The notes: generated by a model from the letters alone, not told the origin. A DNA stretch of 64,000 nt from Anoplopoma fimbria (GCF_027596085.1 NC_072467.1:4223861-4287860); one strand, 5' to 3'; shown: positions 46,357 through 59,010, counted from the stretch's first letter. Numbers and translations are program-made.

Positions 46357-48101
46357 CATGAAGATCATCCAGTGTGGTCTCCTCTCTTTTGTCCGCACTG
46401 ACAGCAGCATCTTTGTTTGGCAGTAGCACTTCATTAAATATCCCATCTCTGTCAGTCATTTTTTTACTAGATCACATCCACCGATATGTCACCTTGTGAG
46501 AATAGATAGGCCCCCAGCTATGATATGTTTTACCTTTTCCTGCACCTGTGTGAAATAGTGAATAGCTGTACATTATTTGGGTAATAGGTGTATTGAAAGC
46601 AGTATTTGCGTATAATCAGTTGGTTAGATATTCTATTCGTTATTTTGGTCATGCACCATCTCACCTTTACACTATCTTTTGGATCCAAATTTAACATCCA
46701 ACCATCTAAAAAACAGATTTTTTTGCCTCTCTGGCTTTGTTCCAAATCATCATTTTACACAGCATTTCACATAAAAATGTACTTATACCCTCAACATTTT
46801 TGCTTTTTTCTTCCCTTTACTAATTCACAAACAGTACATCATTTTCTTTTTTTCTATTAGAAAGTGACAAAGTGCTCTGGGACATTTCAGTGTTATTCAC
46901 AGGTGATCAAATTTCACTGAATTCCTCTTGTTCATAAAGAAGCAAAATAAGTCAAACTCAAATGCTTTGTTAGTTTACAAGCTGCAAATTGGCATTACAC
47001 CCCATAAGGGTGACTGATGTGTAAGGTGTGATGATAGTAAATCACAAAGCGGAATTTAGGAAGCTGCCTAGAAACCAGTATTTCACACATTTTCCAACTA
47101 TTATTCTTTGCATCTAGTAATGTGTATTCTAAAAGGATTTGTGGTTTGTTTTATTGTTTTTTTATTGATATTGATTGGCTTGGTGATGATACAGGTGTGC
47201 TTGTGTATTGGGTCCATGTGCAGCAGCTCATTTTATACAATATTTTGATTTAATTCTCCCGTTCAGAGTTTGTTGTAATTTTGGTCAATCTGTAATCGAC
47301 AATACTGAAAGTGCTCCTACAAAGATCAGTGACTGACTTTATTTTTGTTAGAATATGGTCATACGTGATCAATGTAAAAAATTGTATTATAAGTAATTGT
47401 TCATTTCAAATGGGGAATTGTATCGTTTGTCTAATCCATCAGTTTTAACATATTACCAACTATTTTCAAACAAAAAGCAATTTCGATAAATTTAAAATAT
47501 ATAGATAGAAAGATAGATTTTATAAAGGAAAAGGCAGCATAACAAACATCAACAACAAACATTAACTGTACAAATAGTGAGATGACGAATGTACAAGCTG
47601 GTGTTGACCTGTTAACAATAACCTTTGAAATATCATTATATATGACCTTTTTTACACTTATCTTATTGTGTCCCATGTCCCATACTAAATCTTTCAGCTA
47701 ATGATATAGATGTTTATTAGATTGAAGCCTACTGTAATAGGTCACAGTGACAATGTCTGCAATTTTGATTTTGTTATCACATATTATTATGTAATTTCCC
47801 CAGCTTTCGTGGAATGCTTTTCCATTTTTTAGTTTGAAGTGAATGTTCACCCATACACATTAAACTGGCCAAGGTAGTAAATAGTCAAAATGAAGTGCTG
47901 AACATCATCGCTATTCTTCTTCAAAGCTTGATGTTTGGATCAAATTGTCACTTTATCCCAAAAGGACATTTATATATAATTGAATCCTTTTATTCCTAAC
48001 ATGTGTTCAGTCTCATAGATCTGTTACTGTGTGTTTCAGATGCTGCGCAAACTGCATATGATCGTCGGCCATGACATCAGAGGAGCAGGCTTGTTCTTTT
48101 C
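46357..48101. other. Noncoding stretch before mir-129
   Basis: AT-rich, probably intronic or primary transcript of mir-129 if the promoter call is right. No coding region is recognised. Confidence 0.4.
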
Positions 48102-48170
48102 AGGTCTTTTTGCGGTCTGGGCTTGCTGTCACATGACTATCCAGGAAGCCCTTACCCCAAAAAGCATCTG
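48102..48170 (+). ncRNA. mir129: microRNA mir-129 precursor hairpin
   Basis: The 5p arm at 48106-48126 starts CTTTTTGCGGTCTGGGC and agrees with miR-129-5p along its whole length as I know it. The 3p arm at 48146-48167 starts AAGCCCTTACCCC and ends AAAAAGCAT, agreeing with miR-129-3p of the 129-2 type. The arms pair into a hairpin with a 19-base loop region. miR-129 is a vertebrate microRNA with strong neural expression, processed by Drosha and Dicer from a longer nuclear transcript. In human, MIR129-1 lies between SND1/LRRC4 and LEP, in the same place and orientation relative to LEP as here, which supports orthology. The upstream RE1-like site and CRE/TATA promoter are candidate control elements. 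The short open frames around it are not coding. Confidence 0.97.
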
Positions 48171-49646
48171 CAAGGGACCCTAACATCAAGAAAGATTTGC
48201 ATATAATTCCCTCTTGACACCCAGAGCTCAATTTATACATCGTGAAGCCCTAATTTATATATTTTTTTTTACATCAGTTAAGTGTGAGTACAATTGTGAA
48301 ATTGTGTATTTGACTTTCCCATTCAACACAAACATTGTGTGTGTGGTTTAAGCTGTCACAATTAAAATAATCATACCTGCCATTAAGTGGTTTAAAGAGA
48401 TGTACATCATTCCCTGATTTTGTTGTTTTCACTTAAAACCGGTAGGTTTCTGTTCCTGGGGATAATAATTGAGGCCCATTACCCAAATTCTTAATGCATC
48501 TAAAGCAACACATAAATCCTCCAGAAGGTGGCAGTGTGGCTCTGCTTTTTTAAATATGAGGAAATCTGAATTACATCCGCACACATAACAAATTCATGGA
48601 CAAACAAGCAGTTCACATGATAACCATGATAATGATGATGGGGTCCTTGTTTTTGAAATATCTAATGCAATAAGTTATTAATTCAATGTATTGCATCATG
48701 ATTACACTGCTTGCAAACCAGTTGTAACATTTGTTCAGGCAATACTGTGTAATACATTACAAAAATGCTAAGGCATAAGTTTGTCCATAAAGTGAATGAG
48801 AAGCTGTTGTCTCACACAGCATTGCATTGGGGAAGAAAGTGATTAATTAGCTCCTGTGAACACGTCACAACTCAATAAATGATTTCTCCACAAATTTTTC
48901 ATTTTCATTTTCTTTTTATTACTCATTTCTTCAACCACATTTCTCGTGTATGAATTTCTTTGGTAAGAATTGTAAAAGCATAATCAGTTGCAGGCCTATT
49001 GATTCACCATTACGTCAAAGCAGTGATGAGATATGGTTTCCAGTTAAACGCATGCAATCACATTATTAAACCATGCTTCATTCATTGACTCCAAAACGGT
49101 CATGTGATGCTTTGAGAAAGAAAGCTTTCTGCCAGCTTTCTGTCTTCTAGTGTGAAAGTTTTTACCTTTGAACTCTTGTTCTGGTGTTGTTTGACCCATT
49201 ACCTGTGTTTTAAACAACAAATCAATCAATCTCTAATGTCCTGATTTTGTGAAAAAATTAACAATTATCCTAATGATGATGGTGAACGGTTTTTTTTTCA
49301 ACCTGCTTCCATCAGGGCAGTCAGTCTGATTTTTTCCTTCCATTCCAAAAAGCATTGCTACTTCTACTGTTGCTTATTGTTAACTCACTTGGATGTTAGA
49401 CCCTCACTGTGCAGAATGATATGGTAGGTGGTATTCAAATTCATCTTCTGAAGGGAGGAAAGTTTGTCTCCTCACCTTAAATATCCATTTAAGGCATGTT
49501 CATGCCCTGCGACATCACAACTACTTTGGAGTTGAGTAAGAATGGAAGTAGGAGACAGCTTGTGTCCAGCAGTCAAACATCTGAAGTTTTTAATGGAGGT
49601 GAAGGTGTATATAGACGTAATCATAAGAGTTATAAATTATATTTCA
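48171..49646. other. Noncoding stretch after mir-129
   Basis: No coding region is recognised. It includes the CTCF-like motif at 48,521-48,534. Confidence 0.5.
48521..48534 (+). promoter_or_regulatory. CTCF-like motif between mir-129 and lepa
   Basis: CCAGAAGGTGGCAG agrees with the core of the CTCF recognition sequence at most positions. A boundary here would separate the neural microRNA from the hormone gene. Binding is not shown. Confidence 0.4.
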
Positions 49647-49682
49647 GACACATATCATTATCCTAGGATAATGATATGTGTC
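49647..49682. repeat. Perfect 36-bp palindrome without spacer
   Basis: The two 18-base halves (first half GACACATATCATTATCCT) are exact reverse complements, centred on CCTAGG. No spacer is present and the flanks do not extend the symmetry. Such sequence can form a cruciform and is unusual by chance. Confidence 0.95.
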
Positions 49683-52600
49683 AGGAGGGGATCTATAAAG
49701 AAAGATGAACACACTTTTAAAAGAGCATTTGCAAAGTCAATAGCATCAACAAAATCAACTCACTGTAAGACGTGCAATAATCAAATGGCAAAATCAGAAA
49801 TGTTAAAAAATGTCAAGTCTTTTAATTCTGTGTGGATCTGCAGACAGTGAAAATATGTTTTTGGGGTTGTTTGAATCATGACTTGTGGTTTATTTTAACA
49901 CAAAGTGTTTTCACCTTGCCAGTTGAAGATCAGCTACTTTTTATGTAAATTGACCTCCTGATGAGTCCTGAGATAAAATGAGGCTCTCTTAAACCTGTTG
50001 TGGTGTGACCATTAAAGTGGTAGTCACATGTAGCTCACATGACACTCTGTTGAGTGAAGAGGTGCTGTGGAGATAAATGCTTGACATGGATATGCATGCA
50101 AAGACTTTTTTCCTTTTTAAAAATCCCCTCTAGCTGCACCCACTTCCTTGTTACCTTGATACTGGAACGCAAACAAAAAAGAGGCTGTTTCTTTTCAACC
50201 TCTGACAGAAAGGCCACTGGAAAAACTTTTTGCGTTCATGACATAATTTTCTTGCTCTCACAATGAACTTTCATAGCAATGAGGGATTTTTGGCCACAGC
50301 GGTAACTTGTGCATTTAAACCGTGGAAGAATAAATCCACAATATTGTCCACATTCACATTTCATTCACTGAGATGCCATACATTGAAAACTGAGCACAGT
50401 TTAATGAAAATCTAGATGAAGACATGCTCCTAAAAAACAGTGCTTCCTTAACGGTGTCTTCGAAGGACTCCAGGAAATGCATGACATCAGCCATCAGCCA
50501 GAAAGATTTGCTGATTAAAATGATTGGTCTTACTTTCTGAAGCAGACATTAAAAGTGATAGATGAAGTGAAAATGTATGACATTTTTCAGACTTGAAATA
50601 CAAATATTGAAAACATGTGTTAATTGGTTTAAACAAAGCTAAAACTGCATTGAACCAGTTTCCATCTGTCTAGGGAACTATGAAGCAGGAAAGGAGAGTA
50701 TTCCTCTAATTCATTTTAATTCATTACGATTCTCAGTCAGGACTCATTTGACGGAGTTCATCCATCGGGTTTGGAAAAGAAGAAAACAAAGTGCTGGCAT
50801 TTTACCTCATAACCAAAAACACCTGACCATTTAAAACGTGTTTACCTTTGCAGAGAGCAATTTTTTTAGTACTTTGGTCAAGACTTTGTAATGGGACAAC
50901 TTGTCAAAGACCTTTTTCATCTCAATGGGATGAATACCCCAAACTCAGTTCAAGTACCTTGGAAGTGATGCATATGATGAGCCATATGAGATGAATTCTA
51001 GGAGTGACAAACTTGTACAAAACTATGTATTCTAACTGAGATTGCTGCTAGTTTTAATTGGAAACAAGATTAGGAACCCAGCAGATAACGATGTGGGACA
51101 ACCTGTCTTGCAGCATCGACAGATGGTGGAGTTCATTCGTGCACCTTCCATTACTTCTGGACAGATCGCCTACGTAGAGGTAATGATGAAAGAATACTTG
51201 TATCTCCTGATCCTCCACTGAGGCTAAAGCAGCATAACATCACTCCCTAGAGCCAACAGTCCAGTTTTGGACTCTCATTTGTCTGTGGACACTCAGGTTT
51301 GAGAGGGAAAAAAACCATTAGATTTTCTGACACATACATTTAGAAGAGTTAATATCAATCACACACTGTTGGATGCAGACTCCCTCGACCTGGACATAAT
51401 TATAAATAAATCCCAAAATGTCTGGCAAGTCATACACCTATATACAATTTATCTGGCTATGCCTCTTTCTGCCATTTTGTTTATCCTCATTGAAAAGTTG
51501 AATTGTCTATGGAAAGGTAAAGCTATTCCAAATACAACCAAACCAAAACAATGGAAGCGGAATGAGAGAGAAAGAGAGATTGAGAGAAGTTCAATTAGGC
51601 TTTAGCAAACTTCAACACATATTTTCAGGTTTACACAGTCACAGGTTTCATGTATCTCACTACACATTTACAATTGATAGATAATGCATTTAAAACACAA
51701 AAGGACTGATTATATTTTCTTACAGGAGGGCCACAAGAAAGAGCTGGCTGGATGGATGGACTGATGGATGGAAGCATTCCCTTTCCAGTACTTTCTTGTA
51801 GTTTAATTATTTCTTTTTTTATTGCGCAGTACAGGAGACAGCTCAGATATCACACATTCAGAGGGAAAAACAGAAGCATAATTCCGATAACCACCATTTT
51901 CAATTTTTTTCTCAATATCCCCACAGTCCCCTCCCAGGCCTCCACTCAAACTCTAATGAGCTGGAACAATGTTAGACGTCATACCCGAAACACATCACTC
52001 ACACTCACCCTATCAATAGGCTGGTGATAAAACAGGATTAAAACATAACCTCTCCAATATTTTAATAGTATAGTGCTAATACAGCACCATCAAAAAGTGT
52101 GTTTCAATGTATTCTGAAAGAAAGAGATAATATCACTTAGGTTCAATTTATGTGTTTTGTGAATTGTATTGTTATGTGTGTATTTATACAATCACTGTCA
52201 TGCAAAAAGTTCAGTTGTAGACATTGTGTCCAAGTGAATATGCACAAGTGTAATGGTTTTGATTTCAGATTTTACTTGCATTGTTAATCAATCAGCTTGT
52301 TTGCCTCAGCCATCCCAGGTCGTGTTTGTATGTTTTTACATGAGCGTGCGTCAAGCTGTAGGATTGCATTGATTGCAGAACTTACAGAACAACAATTTTA
52401 TCATGTCATATTTCAAGATACTCTGCATTTTTTCTGCACTGGAAATTTCAGAATTTAATGAAAGTAACGATACATGCACAAAATGGTCTACAAAATCATG
52501 TAAAACGTTTTGCATTCCTTTAAAATAGATTTGCTTTAACTCTTACATTGACTTGAATTATCTCCAGTGACAGTTTCTGTGCTTAGTATTGTGTGATGAT

Positions 52601-54949
52601 AAATAAATTAAAATCCAAAGAAAAGCAAGGACTTATTTCCAGTAAGTCTGTTTCAGGCTCTTGGCTAAAACTTACCCTGCAGGGATCTGACTGGCTGGAA
52701 CGAACAGGGATTACTGTAAAGGTGCTACAAATGTATTATTCAACATCAGAAATGGTGGGAAAGGCCATCAGCCGGATAAACCTTAAAATATCTTGGAACT
52801 TGCATAACATGTCACTAGTTCTAGTCTTCACAAGTTCACTCAAGAGTTTAACACTTTTACTCGCTTGATCCTTTGTGAAAGGTCGCTTTTGTTATTGAAT
52901 TATTTGTCTTTAGAACATAAAAACGTCCAGTGTTGCTAAACATGTTATTTTGTTAAAGATATTGCTTGCTATGACTGGACTTTTACAGAGTTTGGAATCA
53001 TTCTAAACCACCCCCTCAATGAAAAGCTGATTCAGGTCTTTTCAGACCAGTTTTATGGTGTTAACGTCACTCAAGTGTCTGGGGTGCAAAAACACACATC
53101 ATCCTGAACGACAGCACATGCAGGATCAATGAATCTCAATTCCCGTCATTCCTGTGACTCATCCAGGCAGATCCTGCCGAGTGGAATTCCTGGTTTCCAT
53201 GCTGCATCTGGCAAAGTAATCCAATACTGTGCAAGGCCCATTACCACAGCTCAGCCAGTGCTACATATGTGGCAGGTTAGTAACACTTTTTAACATCTTG
53301 GTCCGTGTATGATTCCACATCATTCTTACACTGTTGAAGTAATGGCATCCATTCTGCTGGCCCTAAATGATTAATGGATACTGTGCATGCAGTATTACTG
53401 TGTGGGCAAGTTTGTATTCTTTGATAAAAGTGGGGCACACACTTCTTCTGAGGGTGTGACTCATATGCTCCCATAAATCATGTGACACAAAGTCCTCATG
53501 AATTATCAATGAAGCCTTGCAGCATCCTTCTGTCATAGTCCTGGAGGTGACTTCTTGTGCGACAGGGATGCAGTCTGATTGATCCTCCGTGATCCCAGAG
53601 ACAAGAGGCATCCAAACATGACACTCTGGACTCACAAAGCTGTAGATGTGGTTTCTAAAGTAGCCACAAAAGTACAAGTGTGTATCTTTGCTGTTAGGAA
53701 CTAATTCTAGCATGCTGAGATCTGTGGGCTAAATGAACAGATGCATAAAGTAACAATGTCTGGCAAAGAGGAAATGCCTTTGACTCACCCCTTTAATGAG
53801 CCATTTTTCCTTTTACAGGATCAGCCGATCAAACGAGACATAAACATTTTGATTAACTTTTGAAGTCAAATCGGTACCACCACAGATGCCACGGATACGG
53901 CAGCCCTGTTTGTTCACAGATAGGTAATCCGGATATAATGAATGTATATTCCACTGAGGGGTGGAATGAGTAAATTATGTCATAACCGAGTCAAGACTGG
54001 CCATCCACATTATGTTTAAACCTTTCCTGTTTACATATCGGCAGGCTAAACCCTTGTTTTAAAAATAGTTTTAGTGACAATGCAGCTTTAATTAATCACA
54101 GATGTCGGGATTTTTCCATGCGATAAAATCTGCTCTGTTGCTGGCAAGCGAGCTCCCTTAACCCTCAGGGAACAGCTCTGAAGAGACTTTAATCAATATT
54201 TGGAAACTATCCATCCAATTGCAATACTCCATTCCTTCATGTTTTTCTTCATGAATAATACACTATTCCTGTTGAAAGTAGTGGGATATTGTCACCAATT
54301 TACTTTCCTTCCCAGAAACATGACCTTTAGTGTGTGTTCTTTTTCCCAACAACGTTCACATCCCATCACTGTTCTGTTTATTCTGCTCAAAGTGTGGCAA
54401 TGACCATGTGATGATAATGTTATGAGACCTCTGTGTGTGAGAGTCTGTGCGTGTGCCCTGCATGAGGCATTTAACAGTTCGCAGGACTTACTGTAAGTTA
54501 CCTTGAGAGAAAACTGAAATTACCATTAAGGTTGTGTTCCCTGTGGCTGCAGGCCTCCCTCTAACACACATTCTTGGCTTCTCTGAACTCTTTTCGCTTC
54601 GGAAAAACCGAAACTTGCTCAGCGCAGTCACTCCCCTCCTTCTGCATGGATTAACAACAAACATCTGCTTCCAAAGAATATCCACTCTGAAAATACTTTT
54701 GCAAGAATGGCATTGAATATGAAAAAGATTAGCAGAAAGAAATCAACTTGTAGAGAGAGGTATGCATGACATTTGGCTGAGACATCTATAAAGACAGGAG
54801 GCTTATATAAGAAACATCTGGCACTACTTGATATGGCATGACAATGCTATTGTTGTTCATTGGAAGACTTCTTTAATTCAGCAGAACTTCAAATTCAGGC
54901 AATTCTTTGTAAATGAACACTGAGGCTGATATGTAATATACTGCTGATT
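49683..54949. other. Noncoding stretch
   Basis: No gene is recognised. A 66-base exon-like frame at 51,114-51,179 is noted among the findings. No repeat family is recognised in the remainder. Confidence 0.5.
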
Positions 54950-55007
54950 GTAAGTCGCTTTGGATAAAAGCGTCTCCTAAATGACTGTAATGTAATGTAA
55001 TGTAATA
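54950..55007 (+). mobile_element. 3' tail of a fish LINE or V-SINE-type element
   Basis: TAAGTCGCTTTGGATAAAAG followed by CGTCTCCTAAATGACTG and three TGTAA-type units is the shared 3' end of fish L2-like LINEs and the SINEs they mobilise. Nothing of the element body is recognisable to the left, so it is a short truncated insertion or very old. Confidence 0.75.
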
Positions 55008-56459
55008 TGTTTTTGTGTTGCAGAAGTGACAGCTGAAACTGACTGGATAACAGTAACAGTGATTGTTAAAATACTTGATAATATGTATTCATACTAGGTG
55101 TGTATGAAAAGGAGAAACTGATTATAACAAGGATATTATCACCCACATTAGGTTATGTTGTCAAAAATAAGGAATAAATAATAGAATGTATTACCAGGTA
55201 ACTATCACAATCATTTCATGGAAATGTACCACCTACAAAGAACTGTACAACTACATGTTACTATTTTGCTTTGCTCAAGACGTTTGGAGGAAACGTGACT
55301 GCGGTCTGGTCGACGTTCAGATCATCACACTCCTAATCTGCTGAACTGAACTGGAAAAGATGATGCATGATGATTAACTTTTGCAATATGTTCAGACGGT
55401 CATCAACTTAGATTTATGTCTGTAACTAAGATGCAGCATTAAACTGCATGAACTATATTCAAAATTGTGTTGCTGAGCTAAAACCTTGCACAATACCTTG
55501 GTATAATGTGAATTATTATTAAGTATAGTAGATGACTCAGACACTGTATGTTTTACTGGAAGGCACTAAAAAAGTATTGATTATTTCAACTTCCAATCAT
55601 TTTGTATATGTCATATTTGATACCTATTGATACAATCATATTTAACACTGTGAATACAAGAAAATATCAGATTGAACAAACTTAAATGAAACATAATAAT
55701 GATGAAAAATGATGAATGAATCAAACAAATGTACAATGATAAAGATATGAAGACATGAAAGACATTTGCAAAAATGTCCCCGCTGTGGGACTAATAAAGG
55801 ATTGTCTAATCTTATTTTAGATTCCCAAACATAACCAAAGATATAAGGACACAAAGACCTGATCGGCCAGCAATCTCCATTTATGAGATGCAGCTCATTA
55901 ATATATTCCGAGAATTAACGGGAGATTAGTCAGGAGAAGAGTTATGTCAGTCTATTTCATATCACTGCTGTTGTTTTTGTTATTGTTTTTTTTATTTATT
56001 ACCTGCTACTGTATGCTACTCATGCTACTGGGTGCTTAGGCACACTGTGTGTTAGAAAGTCCTAAATAAATACTGACGTAACGGGCGGCATTAGGCAATG
56101 TTTAGAGAGAGCAGTGAAGATAAGTGAATGTCAGTACAGGATAGAACATATACGGCATACGGCATATCAAGCTGCCAAAGTCACAGAATTAGAAACATTG
56201 TTGGAACTTTGATCAATAAACTTTGAGGTACCACTAATTCTGAATTTTGATCAACAGTGTTGTCAATTTGTTGCCCAGTGACTCAAATATGTCAGCAAAA
56301 AAGTACTCCCTTATTGAAAGTTGTCTCCCGTCTGCTGCAGTACTACCGGGAGAGGCAGGGGGTATGGGGAGGGTGAGAGGTAAAAGTGAGGGGGTGGATG
56401 ATGGGGGGGACGTGGGGTTAAGAGAGAGGTGAGTAAGAGATGAGTCAACAGCCATCCAC
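55008..56459. other. Upstream flank of lepa
   Basis: No coding region is recognised. A G-rich, purine-rich block (about 56,350-56,430) directly precedes the candidate lepa core promoter. Confidence 0.45.
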
Positions 56460-56513
56460 TATAAGATGTCCTGATGGAGCCTAACAGTGGCACAGCGCAG
56501 ACATCCAGCCAAG
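56460..56513 (+). promoter_or_regulatory. lepa: lepa core promoter and noncoding exon 1
   Basis: A TATA-like TATAAG at 56460-56465 is followed about 50 bases later by a strong splice donor, CCAAG/GTAAGGT, so exon 1 would run from about 56,490 to 56,513. It joins exon 2 at 57,117, whose acceptor follows a long pyrimidine tract ending TTCTAG. A noncoding first exon fits the three-exon layout known for fish and mammalian leptin genes. Start of transcription is inferred from TATA spacing. Confidence 0.5.
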
Positions 56514-57162
56514 GTAAGGTCAACTCTCCTCTCCATCTCGGTCACCATCTCCTTAACTCAGGCTTCAACTCTTCCGTCTTCGTTTCACTGTCTGTGCTCA
56601 CAGTCACATTTGTTCTTTCATTATTTACCAGTGCATCTGTTTGTTTAATGACTAACAGCATTTTGACGTATGTTTGAATGCTGGATTTATTTGTAAAAGA
56701 TGCCTATTTCTATAAGTGTGGACGTTGAGTCGTTGTTTTTAAGAGAAATTCTTAATACTTATAGACTATGTGTCTCGTAGCTTAAGGTTTTTATGAGCTA
56801 ATACCCCTCCGTCTATTCTTTTAAGAGCATGTGGCAGAGGTTTTTTAAAAACTGGGGGTTGACAATAAAAGGTATTGCCAAAAGCACTGATCTTTGTACT
56901 TGTTACACAGTCAGGAATTCACAGGTGTCCCTATCACAAATATTTGCTGCCATAAATAAACATATTGAGTAATTACTGGAAGGAAGCATTTGTGATGGAC
57001 AATGATGACATGCAGATATGCCTGCTGTCTTAGCAAGATAACATAATGTTGAAACAGGTGAGAGATGGATACACATTAAAAGGGAGATTGACATGCATGT
57101 CTTTTTTTTCTTCTAGGAATACCAGTGTCATTTTGAATTTGATACATCCAGAGAAAAAAAAT

Positions 57163-57755
57163 ATGGACTACACTTTGGCCCTCCTGTTCTCTCTGCTGCA
57201 TATTTTAAGTTTGTGCTCAGCTGCTCCTCTGTCAGTGGACGTTGTGAAGATGAAATCCAAAGTGAAATTGGGGGCCGAACAGCTGGTGGTGAAGCTGAGC
57301 AAAGACTTCCAGGTAATATTTATGGTTCTTTTTGTGTGGAGTGCAAATCTGAAGTGTTTACAAAAAGGTATATATACTGCTATATTTTCGACTGATTCGG
57401 GATCTCCTCCATTCTGAAGGTTCCCGCCGGTCTGACTCTCACTCCACCTGCTGATGATTTGTATGGACCCTCCTCCATTGTGACAGTCTTGGAGGGCTAT
57501 AACAGCCTGATTTGTGACAGCCTCAACGGAGTCGCCCAGGTCAAGACTGAGATTTCTTCACTGACGGGTTACCTCAATCAGTGGAGGCAGGGCCACTGCA
57601 GTGAGCAGAGGCCAAAGCCCTCAGTGCCGGGGCCGCTCCAAGAGCTGCAGAGTCGAAAAGAGTTCATTCACACGGTGAGCATCGAGGCGCTCATGAGAGT
57701 GAAGGAGTTCCTCAGTGTGCTGCTGAAAAATCTGGATCAACTTGAGACTTGCTGA
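57163..57755 (+). CDS. lepa: Leptin A, complete coding sequence in two exons
   Basis: Class I helical cytokine hormone, secreted, acting through the leptin receptor (JAK-STAT) on appetite, energy use and, in fish, stress and liver metabolism. Coding exons are 57163-57312 (50 codons) and 57420-57755 (111 codons plus stop), joined in phase 0 across a 107-base intron with GT-AG ends; the product is 161 residues, normal for fish leptin A. Residues 1-20 form a signal peptide (MDYTLALLFSLLHILSLCSA), with mature protein from about Ala21. The C-terminal half carries the family hallmarks: SSLTGYLNQWRQGHC with Cys110, and the terminal Cys161 that pairs with it in leptins. Cys82 is an additional, apparently unpaired cysteine. 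The start codon opens the signal peptide; an upstream in-frame ATG at 57,046 lies in intron 1. The gene converges on rbm28, as in other vertebrates. Exon 2 begins at 57,117 in the 5' UTR. Identification is secure. Confidence 0.97.
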
Positions 57756-57884
57756 GAGACAGACATTAGGACCGATATCTGTAAGTTGCTGGCTTCCTTT
57801 TTGGACACCGTTTGTCAGGTCTGCATCAGTGATGTCTGACTTCCCACCTGGCCATGTTGAACTTTTCCTATGTATTTTGAAGAA

Positions 57885-57932
57885 ATTTATTCTTATTTAT
57901 ATACATTTGTATTTATTGAAATAGTTTATTTA
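57885..57932 (+). promoter_or_regulatory. lepa: AU-rich element in the lepa 3' UTR
   Basis: Four ATTTA pentamers lie at 57885, 57895, 57911 and 57928, in an A/T-only setting 130 bases after the stop. Such clusters mark short-lived cytokine mRNAs recognised by TTP/HuR-type proteins. Instability of this mRNA is inferred. Confidence 0.55.
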
Positions 57933-58364
57933 GAAAATATATATTTTCTAACATTGTCTTATCAGGATGTCTGCAGCCTAAATGTAGCTTCTGCAGGATT
58001 GTTTTATATGCAAACTGATTTATGCTTTGCACACAAAGATAAATTAAGTGTTGGTAATATGACACCACTGTTGTATCAACAAAGCGCTCTCAGTGATGAA
58101 CATGGACGTGTATAGAAATTAAATCATGAAGCTAAATGAGCTGGCAGAGGAAAAGTCCCAACTAGCAGTGACGTCATCCCTGTAAAATCCTGAAAACTGG
58201 GAGGAAACTTGCCAAGAATAACAGCTGTGTTTGTATGAGAACTACAAGGAAAGGAAGGGTAACTTCCATGTTTGTGCAATATCATCCGCTCTTCCGGAAA
58301 ATGGTTATTTATATCTGTAGATAATATTTTAATATTTCGCCTTTTTTCTATTGAATTAAAACTG

Positions 58365-58389
58365 AATAAATATTTAACAAACATTTATT
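58365..58389. terminator. Back-to-back polyadenylation signals of lepa and rbm28
   Basis: AATAAA at 58365-58370 on the + strand would end lepa with a 3' UTR of about 0.6 kb. TTTATT at 58384-58389 is AATAAA on the minus strand and would end rbm28 with a similar UTR. The signals are only 13 bases apart, so the two transcripts probably overlap at their ends. Confidence 0.55.
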
Positions 58390-59010
58390 GTGATATTCAA
58401 GTTTGTTCGTGTTGTGTAATAAGTGAAAGAAAAGGGATCAGCATGAAGTGAAAAGGCATAACGACCAGGTTAATACACAATGTCACTTGTGGGAGTTCAT
58501 CTCTTGCTACACTTGTTTTCAAGGTTTATGAGTGGGAGCTACAGGCTTATGATTAACTCCCTTTTAAAAATAGTATCAAGAACAGTGAATGTAATGGAAA
58601 CTGCCATAATGAACTGACACATCTGTGAATCCCATGAATATGGATTACTACAAAATAAAAAAGCATAGACAATAAAACACTAATTCATGTTTTCTTTATA
58701 TATTTTCATAAAAAGCCAAGTTCAAGAATTATTCAGTTTGTTTTTATAGTAAAAAACTTAAGCAGGGATACACTAACGCAAGAAGACGATGAAGGAAGTT
58801 CGGGCACAGTACAGTTTCACACATGTGGCGTAATTAACTGTACAATTTGACACAAAACTACTTTATGAGAACCACTGTACGTATTTAAAACCTCAAGATG
58901 TCGATTGTGGAGGACCTTTGTTGTGGTAGCCTTCAACATTTAAGATTTAAACACATTGTCTCCCCCTCACTCAGACACATACACACAAACACACACACAC
59001 ACACATAGCA
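58390..59010 (-). other. rbm28: rbm28 3' UTR region
   Basis: A/T-rich noncoding stretch between the rbm28 stop codon and the nearest minus-strand AATAAA. It includes a short CA run at about 58,979-59,004 just after the stop. Confidence 0.5.
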
